Part shown: positions 37,758-45,733 of the stretch, in pieces
How positions within the stretch are numbered: position 1 is the first letter of the stretch
Layout: each line of letters starts with the position of its first letter
NCBI GenBank assembly: GCA_023379555.1
Contig: JAMCQR010000037.1
Coordinates: 1-64,000, forward strand
Length of the DNA stretch: 64,000 bases
Origin: Thermoplasmatota archaeon
GTDB taxonomy: Archaea > Thermoplasmatota > Thermoplasmata > Thermoplasmatales > GCA-001856825
Direction: 5' to 3'
Notes under the pieces: model-generated
What the model saw: only the letters and a program-made list of their open reading frames with translations
Told to the model about the DNA's origin: nothing
Database searches by the model: none
Translations under genes and position numbers: made by a program

Positions 37758-38504
37758 TCATCTCAATTCATCTCTGATCGATAGACAGTAGTCTGAGATT
37801 ATCCCTGAGGCGCCAATGCTCCTGGCCCTTTTCGCTTCCGATATGTCGTTGACGTTCCAGAATATTATTTTCTTCCCTTGATTTCTCATTGCGTGGAAGT
37901 GAATAATTTCAGAAAGGTCAAAAGACGGGAGCAGATAATCGGTCTCAAGACTTAAGAGATATTCCTCGTTGATATTTTTGTCCCGTTCAATTGATTCTCT
38001 GTCGAAGAGGAAACCAGTTTTTATGTTCCTATCAATCCTTTTCACTGTGTTGATAGAATTGATGTTGAATGAGATCAGTACCTCATTGATGTGAGGGAAC
38101 TGTTTCACCAGAGAAACAACTTTCTCCACCAATCCCTGGTTGACTTCATTGAAATCATCATCAAGTGTTTTGAGCTCTATGAAGTAAAGGAATTTTCCGA
38201 CTCTCTCAATTACCTGTGACAGCAATGGGATCCTCTCCTCTGTCCCTTCTATGCTGGCCTCCTTCAGATACTGATAATCATAGTCATAGATCATCCCTTC
38301 CAGCCCTGTGAGCCTGCCAGCATAATAGTCGTGATACACTATGATTTCCTTGTCCCTTGAGAGCTGGACGTCCATCTCAATTCCGTCGAGTCCAGCATCC
38401 TTTGCAAGCTGGAACCCTCTTGCAGTATTCTCCACCTCCCTCTCCCTGAGCCCCCTGTGTCCTATAAAGAGGAACCTACCATCCATGAGTGTCACTCGGG
38501 TCAT
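37758..38504 (-). CDS. Glycerophosphodiester phosphodiesterase
   Basis: The 248-residue TIM-barrel enzyme hydrolyses glycerophosphodiesters to an alcohol and glycerol phosphate. It has IGHRGLREREVENTARGF near residue 13, containing the catalytic His, and LDGIEMDVQLSRDKEIIVYHD near 36 with the metal-binding EMD and second His. The later FIELKT and FWNVND strands complete the barrel. ATG 38504 or 38486 could be the start. It may supply phosphate or glycerol phosphate next to the phosphate-uptake genes. Confidence 0.92.
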   Translation of the reverse strand: MTRVTLMDGRFLFIGHRGLREREVENTARGFQLAKDAGLDGIEMDVQLSRDKEIIVYHDYYAGRLTGLEGMIYDYDYQYLKEASIEGTEERIPLLSQVIERVGKFLYFIELKTLDDDFNEVNQGLVEKVVSLVKQFPHINEVLISFNINSINTVKRIDRNIKTGFLFDRESIERDKNINEEYLLSLETDYLLPSFDLSEIIHFHAMRNQGKKIIFWNVNDISEAKRARSIGASGIISDYCLSIRDELR

Positions 38505-38627
38505 TGCAGACCCAATCTTAAGTTTTCATCAAGCTGCATCTCCCATAGGTAAAACTGACTCAGGTGGGAAGGGAAGGATAGGGAAAATAATATATTTCGG
38601 AGGAAATGTCGTCGGAGAAGGTCAGGA

Positions 38628-39302
38628 ATGATGTTCAGGCAATTCAAGGATGGGCTTGTAGCGGGGGAAAAGAGAATATTCGCAGAGCTGAAAAGTGCGA
38701 TGAGCCTCTCAGGGCAGGCAAATGTTCTCGTGATGGAAATGTTGAAGACAGAATCGGTAGAGAAAATTCAGGAATTGAACCACAGGATAAGAGAACTTGA
38801 AAAGACGGGGGATCAGGCATCATTCCAGATGCTGAGCGAAATATCATCCGGTGCACTTGTGTCTGGCGTGGTTGACAAGATACTTGAACTCGTATCACTG
38901 GTAGATGACGTGATGGACAAATTCTATTATGTAAGCAGGGAAATCAACAGGATGAATTTCTCTCAGGTCGATGGTATTTCCAAGAAAGATAAACTTTTTC
39001 ACAACTCGCTCTACAAGCTTCTCATACTTTCGGGAGATGCAATCCAGCTTGTTTCAAGGATTTTTGACGAGGGCAATATGAAGTCCGCCCTCAGTCTCCG
39101 TTCAAAGATTAAGGAGATAGAACAGGATGGGGACAATGTCAAGGACAATGCACTGGATGACCTTTACCTAAAGAGCAAGGAGCTCACGTACCTGGAATTC
39201 CAGTACTACATCAACCTTCACCACAAGATAGATGACATTCTGGATGACTGCGAGGACATTTCGGATCTTGTGGTATCAATATTCAACTCTTTCACAAAAT
39301 GA
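38628..39302 (+). CDS. DUF47/PhoU-like phosphate transport accessory protein
   Basis: The 224-residue all-helical protein of the DUF47 family resembles PhoU. It has regularly spaced acidic motifs on helices (IRELEKTGDQASFQMLSE near 48, KIKEIEQDGDNVKDNALDD near 160 and HHKIDDILDDCEDISDL near 200), the E-x4-D-type metal-binding pattern of PhoU repeats. Such proteins are almost always encoded next to Pit phosphate carriers and regulate them. It overlaps the Pit gene by 4 nt (ATGA). An AATAATATATTT box lies about 35 nt upstream. Confidence 0.9.
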   Translation: MMFRQFKDGLVAGEKRIFAELKSAMSLSGQANVLVMEMLKTESVEKIQELNHRIRELEKTGDQASFQMLSEISSGALVSGVVDKILELVSLVDDVMDKFYYVSREINRMNFSQVDGISKKDKLFHNSLYKLLILSGDAIQLVSRIFDEGNMKSALSLRSKIKEIEQDGDNVKDNALDDLYLKSKELTYLEFQYYINLHHKIDDILDDCEDISDLVVSIFNSFTK

Positions 39303-40216
39303 TTGAATATCTGCTGACGCTGGTTCTCCTATTTGTCACAGTACTAGTGGTTTCAGGAAATAACACTTCAGTCTCAATTGGACCGCTGGTGGGAAGCGGG
39401 TCAGCACGAATAAGAAATGCGCAGGTAATTGTCATTATAGGATTCATCTCTGGGCTGATCATTCAGGGTCAAAGGATGCAGACAGCATCCTATTACCTTC
39501 TTCCCTTCAGAACGCCTGGTATGGTTGCACTTGCCTTCCTTGTGACATCATTGATTTTCACTCTCGGTCATTTCCTCAAGACCCCGCTCTCCCTTACCAT
39601 GGCCCTGGTCGGTGTTTTGCTTGGCATGTCTTTCCACAGCTATTCTGCAGTCTCTTCAGCATTCGTTCTTCGCATGGTGCTGCTCTGGAGCATTGCTCCG
39701 CTGGCCGCATTCCTCCTCTCATACTTGGCAAACAGGGCTCTGGGGAGATTCCAGAGCCATTCGATATGGAGAAGACTGGAGATTCTCAGGGCACTCCTTA
39801 TTGCTACGTCCTTCATTGCATCTTACACGCTTGGTACGAATACTATCGGACTGATAGTGTCAATTGCAGGATTCAGTCCCCTGGACGTGATTCTGTCGTC
39901 AGTCGCAATCGTGGCCGGGGTACTCCTTTTCAGTTCAGGGGAGATAAACAGGATAGGGAGGGAGCTTTTCTCATTGAGGACAACGGGAGCACTGACTTCC
40001 ATATTCATTTCTGCATTCTTGGTGGAAGCGGGTACGCTTCTTTCAATCCCGGTATCGAACAGCCAGGCACTTTCATCAGGAGTAATGGGAGTGGGCTTTT
40101 CCTACAGGACAAGATTTGTCAGGCTCTGGCCATTTGCAATAATAATTCTTGGTTGGATCATCACCCCGCTACTGGGCTTCATCGCAGGTTTCGGGATACA
40201 GTTCTTCTATCGCTGA
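39299..40216 (+). CDS. pit: Inorganic phosphate transporter (Pit/PHO4 family)
   Basis: The 305-residue membrane carrier has about eight to ten helices. The family repeats are visible as GNNTSVSIGPLVGSGSARIRNA near residue 20 (the GANDV-type motif) and SNSQALSSGVMGVGFSYRTR near 250. It would import phosphate with a cation or proton. Translation is coupled to the DUF47 gene. It is shorter than bacterial PitA (about 500), as is common for archaeal members. Confidence 0.9.
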   Translation: MIEYLLTLVLLFVTVLVVSGNNTSVSIGPLVGSGSARIRNAQVIVIIGFISGLIIQGQRMQTASYYLLPFRTPGMVALAFLVTSLIFTLGHFLKTPLSLTMALVGVLLGMSFHSYSAVSSAFVLRMVLLWSIAPLAAFLLSYLANRALGRFQSHSIWRRLEILRALLIATSFIASYTLGTNTIGLIVSIAGFSPLDVILSSVAIVAGVLLFSSGEINRIGRELFSLRTTGALTSIFISAFLVEAGTLLSIPVSNSQALSSGVMGVGFSYRTRFVRLWPFAIIILGWIITPLLGFIAGFGIQFFYR

Positions 40217-40447
40217 TGGTCCTGGCCTATACTCTCTACAGGCAAAATGGCCTGAAATAATTGGAAATTAGAGGGGATGGCTTGACCGTTCCTCCATCAG
40301 TATGAAAAATGAGAACGTATCATCAATTGAGAATGGAGGTGGTTTTGAATGAATTCATTTTGTTTAGAGGCGGATCAACGGTCTGTGAGGGCCAGGAATG
40401 ATTCAAGTCAGAAATTTAAGGATACAGACTGGAAGCGTCTTCACAGA

Positions 40448-40882
40448 TCAACCCTTTTTCATCGCTTTCCGGTATTCACTCAACTTTGCATAATATTTCC
40501 CGTATTCGTTCCTCGACATGTCGCGCAGTCCCCTGCCGGCGAACTCTACAACCGCCTTTCTGACGCGCCTGGTCCCACTGTTCAGAACCACCATACCAGC
40601 ACCAACCAGGGAGATTACTATGGGTATGTAAATCTCAGGGTCAAGGTTCATGAGAGCTACGTAGGAGACAGAATGGTAATGATTTCCAGCCCCATTTACC
40701 ACCACTTTTACTGTGTAGAATTCCAGGAAAATGGTCAGTGCTATGCCAACGTACGCAATTATCATCCCGATGTAGGTTAACCTCTTGCCTGTTTCAATCT
40801 TCTGTAGAATTGACGGATCCACCGTATACCCCAACTCAGCGTCTATCTGCAGTTGAGAGTCATCCCTGCCCGTCATCAACAA
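40448..40882 (-). CDS. Membrane protein of unknown function (two helices)
   Basis: The 144-residue protein has two hydrophobic helices, LTYIGMIIAYVGIALTIFL near 35 and EIYIPIVISLVGAGMVVL near 83. Between them is a loop with His residues (NHYHSVSYVA), and the C-terminus is strongly basic (KAVVEFAGRGLRDMSRNEYGKYYAKLSEYRKAMKKG), probably cytoplasmic. No family is recognised. It reads divergently from nothing close; a TATA-like AAATAT box lies about 20 nt before ATG. Confidence 0.55.
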   Translation of the reverse strand: MLMTGRDDSQLQIDAELGYTVDPSILQKIETGKRLTYIGMIIAYVGIALTIFLEFYTVKVVVNGAGNHYHSVSYVALMNLDPEIYIPIVISLVGAGMVVLNSGTRRVRKAVVEFAGRGLRDMSRNEYGKYYAKLSEYRKAMKKG

Positions 40883-40995
40883 AAGAGGAAATATACAGGT
40901 AAATACTTTTTGAACATACGATCAGAAGAGTTCAACTATTGAGCCTCATTGAGAAGTAAAAATAATTTTGCGGTCGTCAGGCACCAGTGTGATCA

Positions 40996-41379
40996 TCAGC
41001 TGTTCTGCTTCCTTACTGTCATATCCTTCAGCGACCCAATCCTCCAGCGAATCAGTATGAGTGATACCGCGAGCACCAGTAACAGCAGAATGATATAGAC
41101 AATGTCAAACCTCAGGACTGTCACTGAAATGAAGAGGAAGGCGAATCCCAGCACGTAATATAACCAGACAAATCCTCTCAGAATCTTGTTGACACCGACG
41201 AAAGCATAGAGGAGATAACCTATGAATGAGAATACCAGCGAGAGTATCCCGACGGTTGCAACTGCATTAGCTTTATTAGGCGAAGGCTCTATGATGTAGT
41301 AGAACAGCAATCCTGCGAATATTGTAAGAATTACGGCAACCAATATGGAAATAAGGTCTCTTGATTTCATCAGATTCAA
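40996..41379 (-). CDS. Small membrane protein, four helices, unknown function
   Basis: The 127-residue protein is almost wholly hydrophobic, with four helices, for example LISILVAVILTIFAGLLFYYI, AVATVGILSLVFSFIGYLLYAFV and IVYIILLLLVLAVSLILI, ended by a short basic tail. The pattern suggests an integral membrane protein, and no family motif is visible. It belongs to a set of small membrane and zinc-binding genes on the minus strand between 40.4 and 42.3 kb. Confidence 0.6.
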   Translation of the reverse strand: MNLMKSRDLISILVAVILTIFAGLLFYYIIEPSPNKANAVATVGILSLVFSFIGYLLYAFVGVNKILRGFVWLYYVLGFAFLFISVTVLRFDIVYIILLLLVLAVSLILIRWRIGSLKDMTVRKQNS

Positions 41380-41446
41380 GTTTACTAAGAGTTCACGATA
41401 TTTAACAATTACTAAGGATTATCCAGATGCTAAAAGGGGAATCTTA

Positions 41447-41961
41447 TCAGAAGCCCTTGATCATGGCATCTATCTGGGGGAAAACGTCGCCCACCAGGAA
41501 CGTGGAACCGCAATATTTACACTTTACAGTCAAGCTATCCGGGAAAGGTAGCTGCGCATTACACTTGGGGCATCTAAGTTCTATGATTCCAGTTGAATGG
41601 GCTCCGATGTTCCCTGTTCCCCTTGGCATCTGGTGGTAAATTCCTTCCTTGGCAATCCTTTCAGCGAGTAAAATTATCTTCCTGCTCAGCTCATCCTTCA
41701 GCCCAACCAATTTCTCATATTCCTCCGTCAGATTCCTGTTTTTTCTGATACTGCCAGCAAGTTTAAGCAGGACACTGCTATCAGTCCTTCCCTTCTCTCC
41801 CCTGTAGAGCTCCTCCAGAACCAGCAGATTCTTTTTTATTGAAACAATGTTCACAATCTCCCCTCTCACCTCAGGGGGAAGATTGTCCTCCGTTATACTG
41901 GCCCCACAGTTTTCCTGATCTTCCCAAGCACCTCTTCCCTGATCTGTCTTTCCAGCAACAT
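41447..41961 (-). CDS. Zinc-ribbon protein with interrupted reading frame (apparent single-base frameshift)
   Basis: A frame starts with ATG 41961, 10 nt after the upstream gene, and gives MLLERQIREEVLGKIRKTVG, then stops at 41895-41893. The frame one base back continues from the same point (SITEDNLPPEVRGEIVN) to the stop at 41447. It ends in a C-x2-C ... C-x2-C zinc ribbon (RCPKCNAQ, CKYCGS). The two halves join if one base is added, or the ribosome slips back one, at the GGGG run at about 41902-41905. Possible causes are a real mutation, slippage or a sequence error. GTG 41869 could start the second half alone (140 codons). The function is unknown. Confidence 0.55.
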
Positions 41962-41971
41962 GAATCCCTGC

Positions 41972-42292
41972 CTAAACGAACTGCATTATCTGTTGATAGA
42001 GCGTTTTCATGGCGGCAGCGTTCCCTGAAAGCTGGATCAATGTCATTCCCTGGATTTCAATAATGCCTTCCTTTGAGATCAATCTCCTTTCCCTATACTT
42101 GATCCCCTGAAGCTCGTCAAGTTTCTGCGAAACAACGTCATCCTTCTTGACAATCAAACGTCTTGCACTGTGAAGAAGTACCCTCTTGTCTGTCAGTACA
42201 AGTTTGTAGGGTTTACCACCATATTCCACTGAATTTTCATCACTCTGGCATCTTATTTCCTCGCCCGGGATAAGATAATCCTCTAGTGCCAT
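41972..42292 (-). CDS. Small PH-like-domain protein
   Basis: The protein of about 106 residues starts at ATG 42292 (MALEDYLIPGEEI). The strand pattern DYLIPGEEIRCQ, YKLVLTDKRVLLHSARR and ISKEGIIEIQGMTLIQLSG looks like the bacterial PH-like (bPH) domain found in short membrane- or surface-associated proteins. It lacks a transmembrane helix. The stop is 10 nt from the start of the zinc-ribbon gene, so the two form an operon. The function is not known. Confidence 0.55.
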   Translation of the reverse strand: MALEDYLIPGEEIRCQSDENSVEYGGKPYKLVLTDKRVLLHSARRLIVKKDDVVSQKLDELQGIKYRERRLISKEGIIEIQGMTLIQLSGNAAAMKTLYQQIMQFV

Positions 42293-42374
42293 AGTCAAAG
42301 AATGCTTCTCATTACTTAATCCTTTTAAGCAGGACCCTCGGAAGGATGCAATCCACAATGAACATTCACAGGTA

Positions 42375-42470
42375 TGCCGGGGACGGGAATCGAACCCGCG
42401 GCCTTCGGATTTCCCAGTTTAAATACTAATCCCTATGAGTCCGACGCTCTACCGACTAAGCCACCCCGGC
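42375..42470 (-). tRNA. tRNA-Met, elongator type (anticodon CAT), with 23-nt intron
   Basis: Mature length is 73 nt: acceptor GCCGGGG/CCCCGGC, anticodon stem TCGGA/TCCGA, loop CTCATAA, T stem GCGGG/CCCGT and T loop TTCGATT. The intron lies at canonical position 37/38 (42411-42433). CTCA pairs with TGGG to form the central 4-bp helix, flanked by TAG and AAA 3-nt bulges, a typical bulge-helix-bulge for the archaeal splicing endonuclease. Elongator rather than initiator identity is inferred from the GCCGGGG acceptor. Its first 15 nt overlap the end of the S3ae gene. Confidence 0.93.
42411..42433 (-). other. tRNA-Met intron (bulge-helix-bulge)
   Basis: The 23-nt intron is removed between nt 37 and 38. 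Cut points fall after the second base of each 3-nt bulge. Confidence 0.88.
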
Positions 42471-43121
42471 GTCAATTAGCTCCTCTTCTACATTCTCAAC
42501 TGGATGGGACTCTTCTCTTTTCTTCTGGTTCTTCAAAATTTCAGTCTTCCTGATCTCAATCTTGCGTGTGGGATAGGTGGTCTTTATCTGTTCAAAAATA
42601 TCATTGTTTATCTGCGGCGAGAAAATATAGACAACCAGCTGATCAAAGGGCAGGGATGCAGCTTTTGTCTTGAGGAACTCATTTACCAAGTTTCTCAGTT
42701 TAGTTTCAATTGCACTTATGATCTTTCTGTCGACCACAAGCAATGTTTTAACTCTGAGATGATAATTATCAGACGTTGTTACGTCAACCACAGCGTCTAT
42801 TCTGGTTTTCCTTCTCCTTATCATCCTTCTGACATAATCGTGGCTCACTTCATGCCCCTCGAATTCAGTGAACGCCTTCTCTCCTTCCACCTTCACTGTC
42901 CTGAACATCAGCTTGACGTGGGATTGCTTGAAGTCTCCCGTCAGGTCAGATAGGGCAACCTCTGAAATTCTGCCGATCATTTCTTCGGGAGAATCAGCCG
43001 GAGATGATCCTATTTCCTTTTTTCCAAATGAATCATTTGCGAGTATATGGTACCAGATCTTTGTCTTCCATTTGTCCTTGACTTTCTTTGCTGCGACTCT
43101 CGCTGATTTTTCCTTACTCAA
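42456..43121 (-). CDS. rps3ae: 30S ribosomal protein S3ae (eS1)
   Basis: Small-subunit ribosomal protein of 221 residues. Family segments are KKVKDKWKTKIWYHILAN near residue 12, FGKKEIGSSPADSPE, and the basic HDYVRRMIRRRKTRIDAVV near 93. The start is TTG 43121 (SKEKSARVAAKK). The C-terminal tail is acidic. The stop TAG at 42456-42458 lies inside the tRNA-Met gene, so the last five codons including the stop are also the 5' end of the tRNA. Confidence 0.95.
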   Translation of the reverse strand: MSKEKSARVAAKKVKDKWKTKIWYHILANDSFGKKEIGSSPADSPEEMIGRISEVALSDLTGDFKQSHVKLMFRTVKVEGEKAFTEFEGHEVSHDYVRRMIRRRKTRIDAVVDVTTSDNYHLRVKTLLVVDRKIISAIETKLRNLVNEFLKTKAASLPFDQLVVYIFSPQINNDIFEQIKTTYPTRKIEIRKTEILKNQKKREESHPVENVEEELIDAGVA

Positions 43122-43220
43122 CCATTATCATCCCGTTACCCGTGAACAATTAAATTAATAAATACTTTGTTGAAGGAGAAGACCGAATGTAACATATATC
43201 AATTGCATATTGGGAATCAA

Positions 43221-44795
43221 ATGGTATTAGTTAGATTTCCCCATAATATGTTGATCAGGTATTCAGGACTGGATGAAAGGCAGTTGCTTGAGATACCCTG
43301 GAAGCTGGGTGGGGAGTCAAAAATCGAAGGGGACTCAATCATAATGGAGTTCAATCCTGACAGGCCCGACCTTTATTCAATCCAGGGAGTCACAAGGGCC
43401 ATGCGCCTCTTCACTGGTGCTGAAGAGCCTTCAGAGGATGATATTCGCGGAACCCATCATAAGATAGTGAGCTCGCCTCCGGAATCCAGGCCATATTTCC
43501 TTGCTGCAATAGTCAAGGGCGTTAATGCAGGTTTGCTGCTGGAACAGATCATAGATTTCCAGGAAAAGCTGCACACAACCATAGGGAGGAACAGGAAATT
43601 CTCTGCCATCGGACTGCACGACCTGTCAAAGGTGGTATTCCCGCTAAGTTATGGCGAAGTGGCAAGGGACCACAGATTCAGGCCGCTGGGTGGAGACAGT
43701 GAAATTACGCTGAGTGAATTCATGGGAAATCACCCAAAGGCGAAGGAGTATGGTGAGCTTGTGGGAGAACGGATTCCAGCCATCACCGATGCAAACGGTG
43801 AAATAATATCTCTCCCACCAATACTGAATTCCTCCATCACAGAAATAGGAAAGGAGACAAGGGACATATTCGTCGACGTTACAGGGACAAATTATTCAGT
43901 CGTCTACAAGACGCTCATGCTGATGATAACATCACTCTCCTACGGGGATGGAAAGATGTACAGTGTTCTGTTGAACGGTGCGCCCTCTCCCTCCACAGAG
44001 AGAAGATACATCAGCATTCCCACCAGAGGACTGAAAAAAGTTCTTGGATACGATACGGGGATTGAAACTATTGAAAATTCCCTCACGAAAATGGGGTACC
44101 TGATTGCCGGGGAAAAGGTACTCGTCCCTCTCTACAGATTCGACATACTTCATGACGTTGATGTAGTTGAGGACATAATAAAGGGGATAGGCTTCGAGAA
44201 CGTCAGGATGTCAAAGGAAGAGTTTGTGAACTACGGGAAACAGAATGCACTGAGACACCTTGAGGAAAAGACCAGGGTGCTTCTTCTTGGATACGGGATG
44301 AATGAGGTGGTCAATGCAGTCCTTACCAACGGAACGTTCAACAGAATGTATGGATTCAAGGATGAAGCGGTGAAAATTCAGAATCCCCTCAGCCTGGAGC
44401 AGGACCATGTGAGGACCAGGATAGCGCCATCACTGATGCATACGCTGCTCAATAATTTCAGGAACCAGTACCCTCAGAGGATATACGAGATCGGTACGGT
44501 ACACAGGGGCGGGAAGGAAATAGATGCCCTTGGGATAGCCGTGTCACACAGGGAGGCATCTTTCTCAGAAATAAAGGGACTGATGATTGGGTTACTGGAA
44601 GATCTGGACATCACGAATTACAAGATTGACAAGTATGAGCTTCCCATGTTTGTGAAAGGAAGACTTGCAAGTGTAATCGTGGAGGATACAATTTGTGGTT
44701 TCTTCGGCGAAGTGGATCCGCTACTGCTCAGAAACATTGGACTGAAGATGCCTGTGGCACTAGGGGAACTAGATATTTCTGAGGTGCTATCATGA
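43221..44795 (+). CDS. pheT: Phenylalanine--tRNA ligase subunit beta, archaeal type
   Basis: The beta subunit of the alpha2beta2 synthetase, which binds the tRNA and edits Tyr-tRNA-Phe. ATG 43221 (MVLVRFPHNML) fits the archaeal N-terminus; TTG 43167 would add an unlikely 18 codons. Family segments are EFNPDRPDLYSIQGVTRAMR near 57, ITSLSYGDGKMYSVLL, the B5-like region IPTRGLKKVLGY and the C-terminal core VKIQNPLSLEQDHVRT. The 524-residue length is normal for archaea. It is first in an operon with a GTPase and gltX; pheS is not nearby. Confidence 0.95.
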   Translation: MVLVRFPHNMLIRYSGLDERQLLEIPWKLGGESKIEGDSIIMEFNPDRPDLYSIQGVTRAMRLFTGAEEPSEDDIRGTHHKIVSSPPESRPYFLAAIVKGVNAGLLLEQIIDFQEKLHTTIGRNRKFSAIGLHDLSKVVFPLSYGEVARDHRFRPLGGDSEITLSEFMGNHPKAKEYGELVGERIPAITDANGEIISLPPILNSSITEIGKETRDIFVDVTGTNYSVVYKTLMLMITSLSYGDGKMYSVLLNGAPSPSTERRYISIPTRGLKKVLGYDTGIETIENSLTKMGYLIAGEKVLVPLYRFDILHDVDVVEDIIKGIGFENVRMSKEEFVNYGKQNALRHLEEKTRVLLLGYGMNEVVNAVLTNGTFNRMYGFKDEAVKIQNPLSLEQDHVRTRIAPSLMHTLLNNFRNQYPQRIYEIGTVHRGGKEIDALGIAVSHREASFSEIKGLMIGLLEDLDITNYKIDKYELPMFVKGRLASVIVEDTICGFFGEVDPLLLRNIGLKMPVALGELDISEVLS

Positions 44796-45733
44796 TTCCC
44801 GATAAGATACCGCCGGTGCTGAGTGCGCAGGAGATTATAGAGAAGAGTTTCAAGAATACGAACAAGATCCAGGACATATACAAGCCTAAATTCCTTGACA
44901 AGGTCAAAACAGTCTCGATCCAGAAGGTACAGATAATGGAAGCTACCTCCAGGAGGATTCTAAACAGGGTGTACAGGGGATTCCCAAAGCTTGAGGACCT
45001 GGACCCTTTCGAGAAGGACATGATGTTCATACTCACCAATGCAAGGGAATACGACAGAGCACTCACCAATGTCAGGTGGTCCACTGCCAAAATATCTGAG
45101 CTTGCAACCATCTCTATAAGAGGAATGAAGAAGGGCAGGGATGAACACGTTGTAGCAAAATTCAGGTCCTCCTTTTATGGTAGATTTTCTTCAGTAATTG
45201 AGAATCTGGACGAATCACTTACCGTTCTGAGGGACGCACGCAACCAGATGAAAAGTATCCCGTTCATCCACAAGCAGGATAAAGTCGTCATCATTTCAGG
45301 CTTTCCAAACGTGGGGAAATCGATGCTCATTTCAAGGATCACCAACCTCAGACCGGAGATAGCCGACTACCCGTTCACCACAAGGGACATCAACATTGGG
45401 GTGATGGTATATGGCAATAAGAGATTCCAGGTTCTTGACGTCCCGGGTTTATTGAACAGGAATAAGACGAATCCAGTGGAAAAAAAGGCACTCGCGGCAA
45501 TAAACAACGTTGGTGACATCATCGTCTATCTTTTCGACCCTACGGAGCAATGCGGTTATAGCCTGGAAGAACAGGAAAAATTATTCCAGGTACTGAAGGG
45601 TACGGGAAAGAAGATCATTCCAGTAGACAACAAATCTGACCTCCTGAAGCTGGACAACGATCACATCAAGATATCAGCCCTGACCCAAGATGGGTTGATA
45701 GAATTGGTCAATCAATTGGGGGATAATAATTGA
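44792..45733 (+). CDS. NOG1-family GTPase
   Basis: The 313-residue TRAFAC GTPase has a helical N-terminal domain (residues 1-160) and a G domain with GFPNVGKS near 169, switch II DVPGLLNR near 218, and DNKSD near 289 as the G4 box. The layout matches archaeal NOG1/Obg-related proteins that work in large ribosomal subunit assembly. It starts in an ATGA overlap with pheT and ends overlapping gltX, giving an operon for translation functions. Confidence 0.92.
   Translation: MIPDKIPPVLSAQEIIEKSFKNTNKIQDIYKPKFLDKVKTVSIQKVQIMEATSRRILNRVYRGFPKLEDLDPFEKDMMFILTNAREYDRALTNVRWSTAKISELATISIRGMKKGRDEHVVAKFRSSFYGRFSSVIENLDESLTVLRDARNQMKSIPFIHKQDKVVIISGFPNVGKSMLISRITNLRPEIADYPFTTRDINIGVMVYGNKRFQVLDVPGLLNRNKTNPVEKKALAAINNVGDIIVYLFDPTEQCGYSLEEQEKLFQVLKGTGKKIIPVDNKSDLLKLDNDHIKISALTQDGLIELVNQLGDNN

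Noticed and set aside
40349..40780. 143-codon plus-strand frame preceded by GGAGGTG
   Set aside because: Most of it lies antisense to the membrane-protein gene at 40448-40882, and the peptide has no recognisable character; the Shine-Dalgarno-like match is probably chance.
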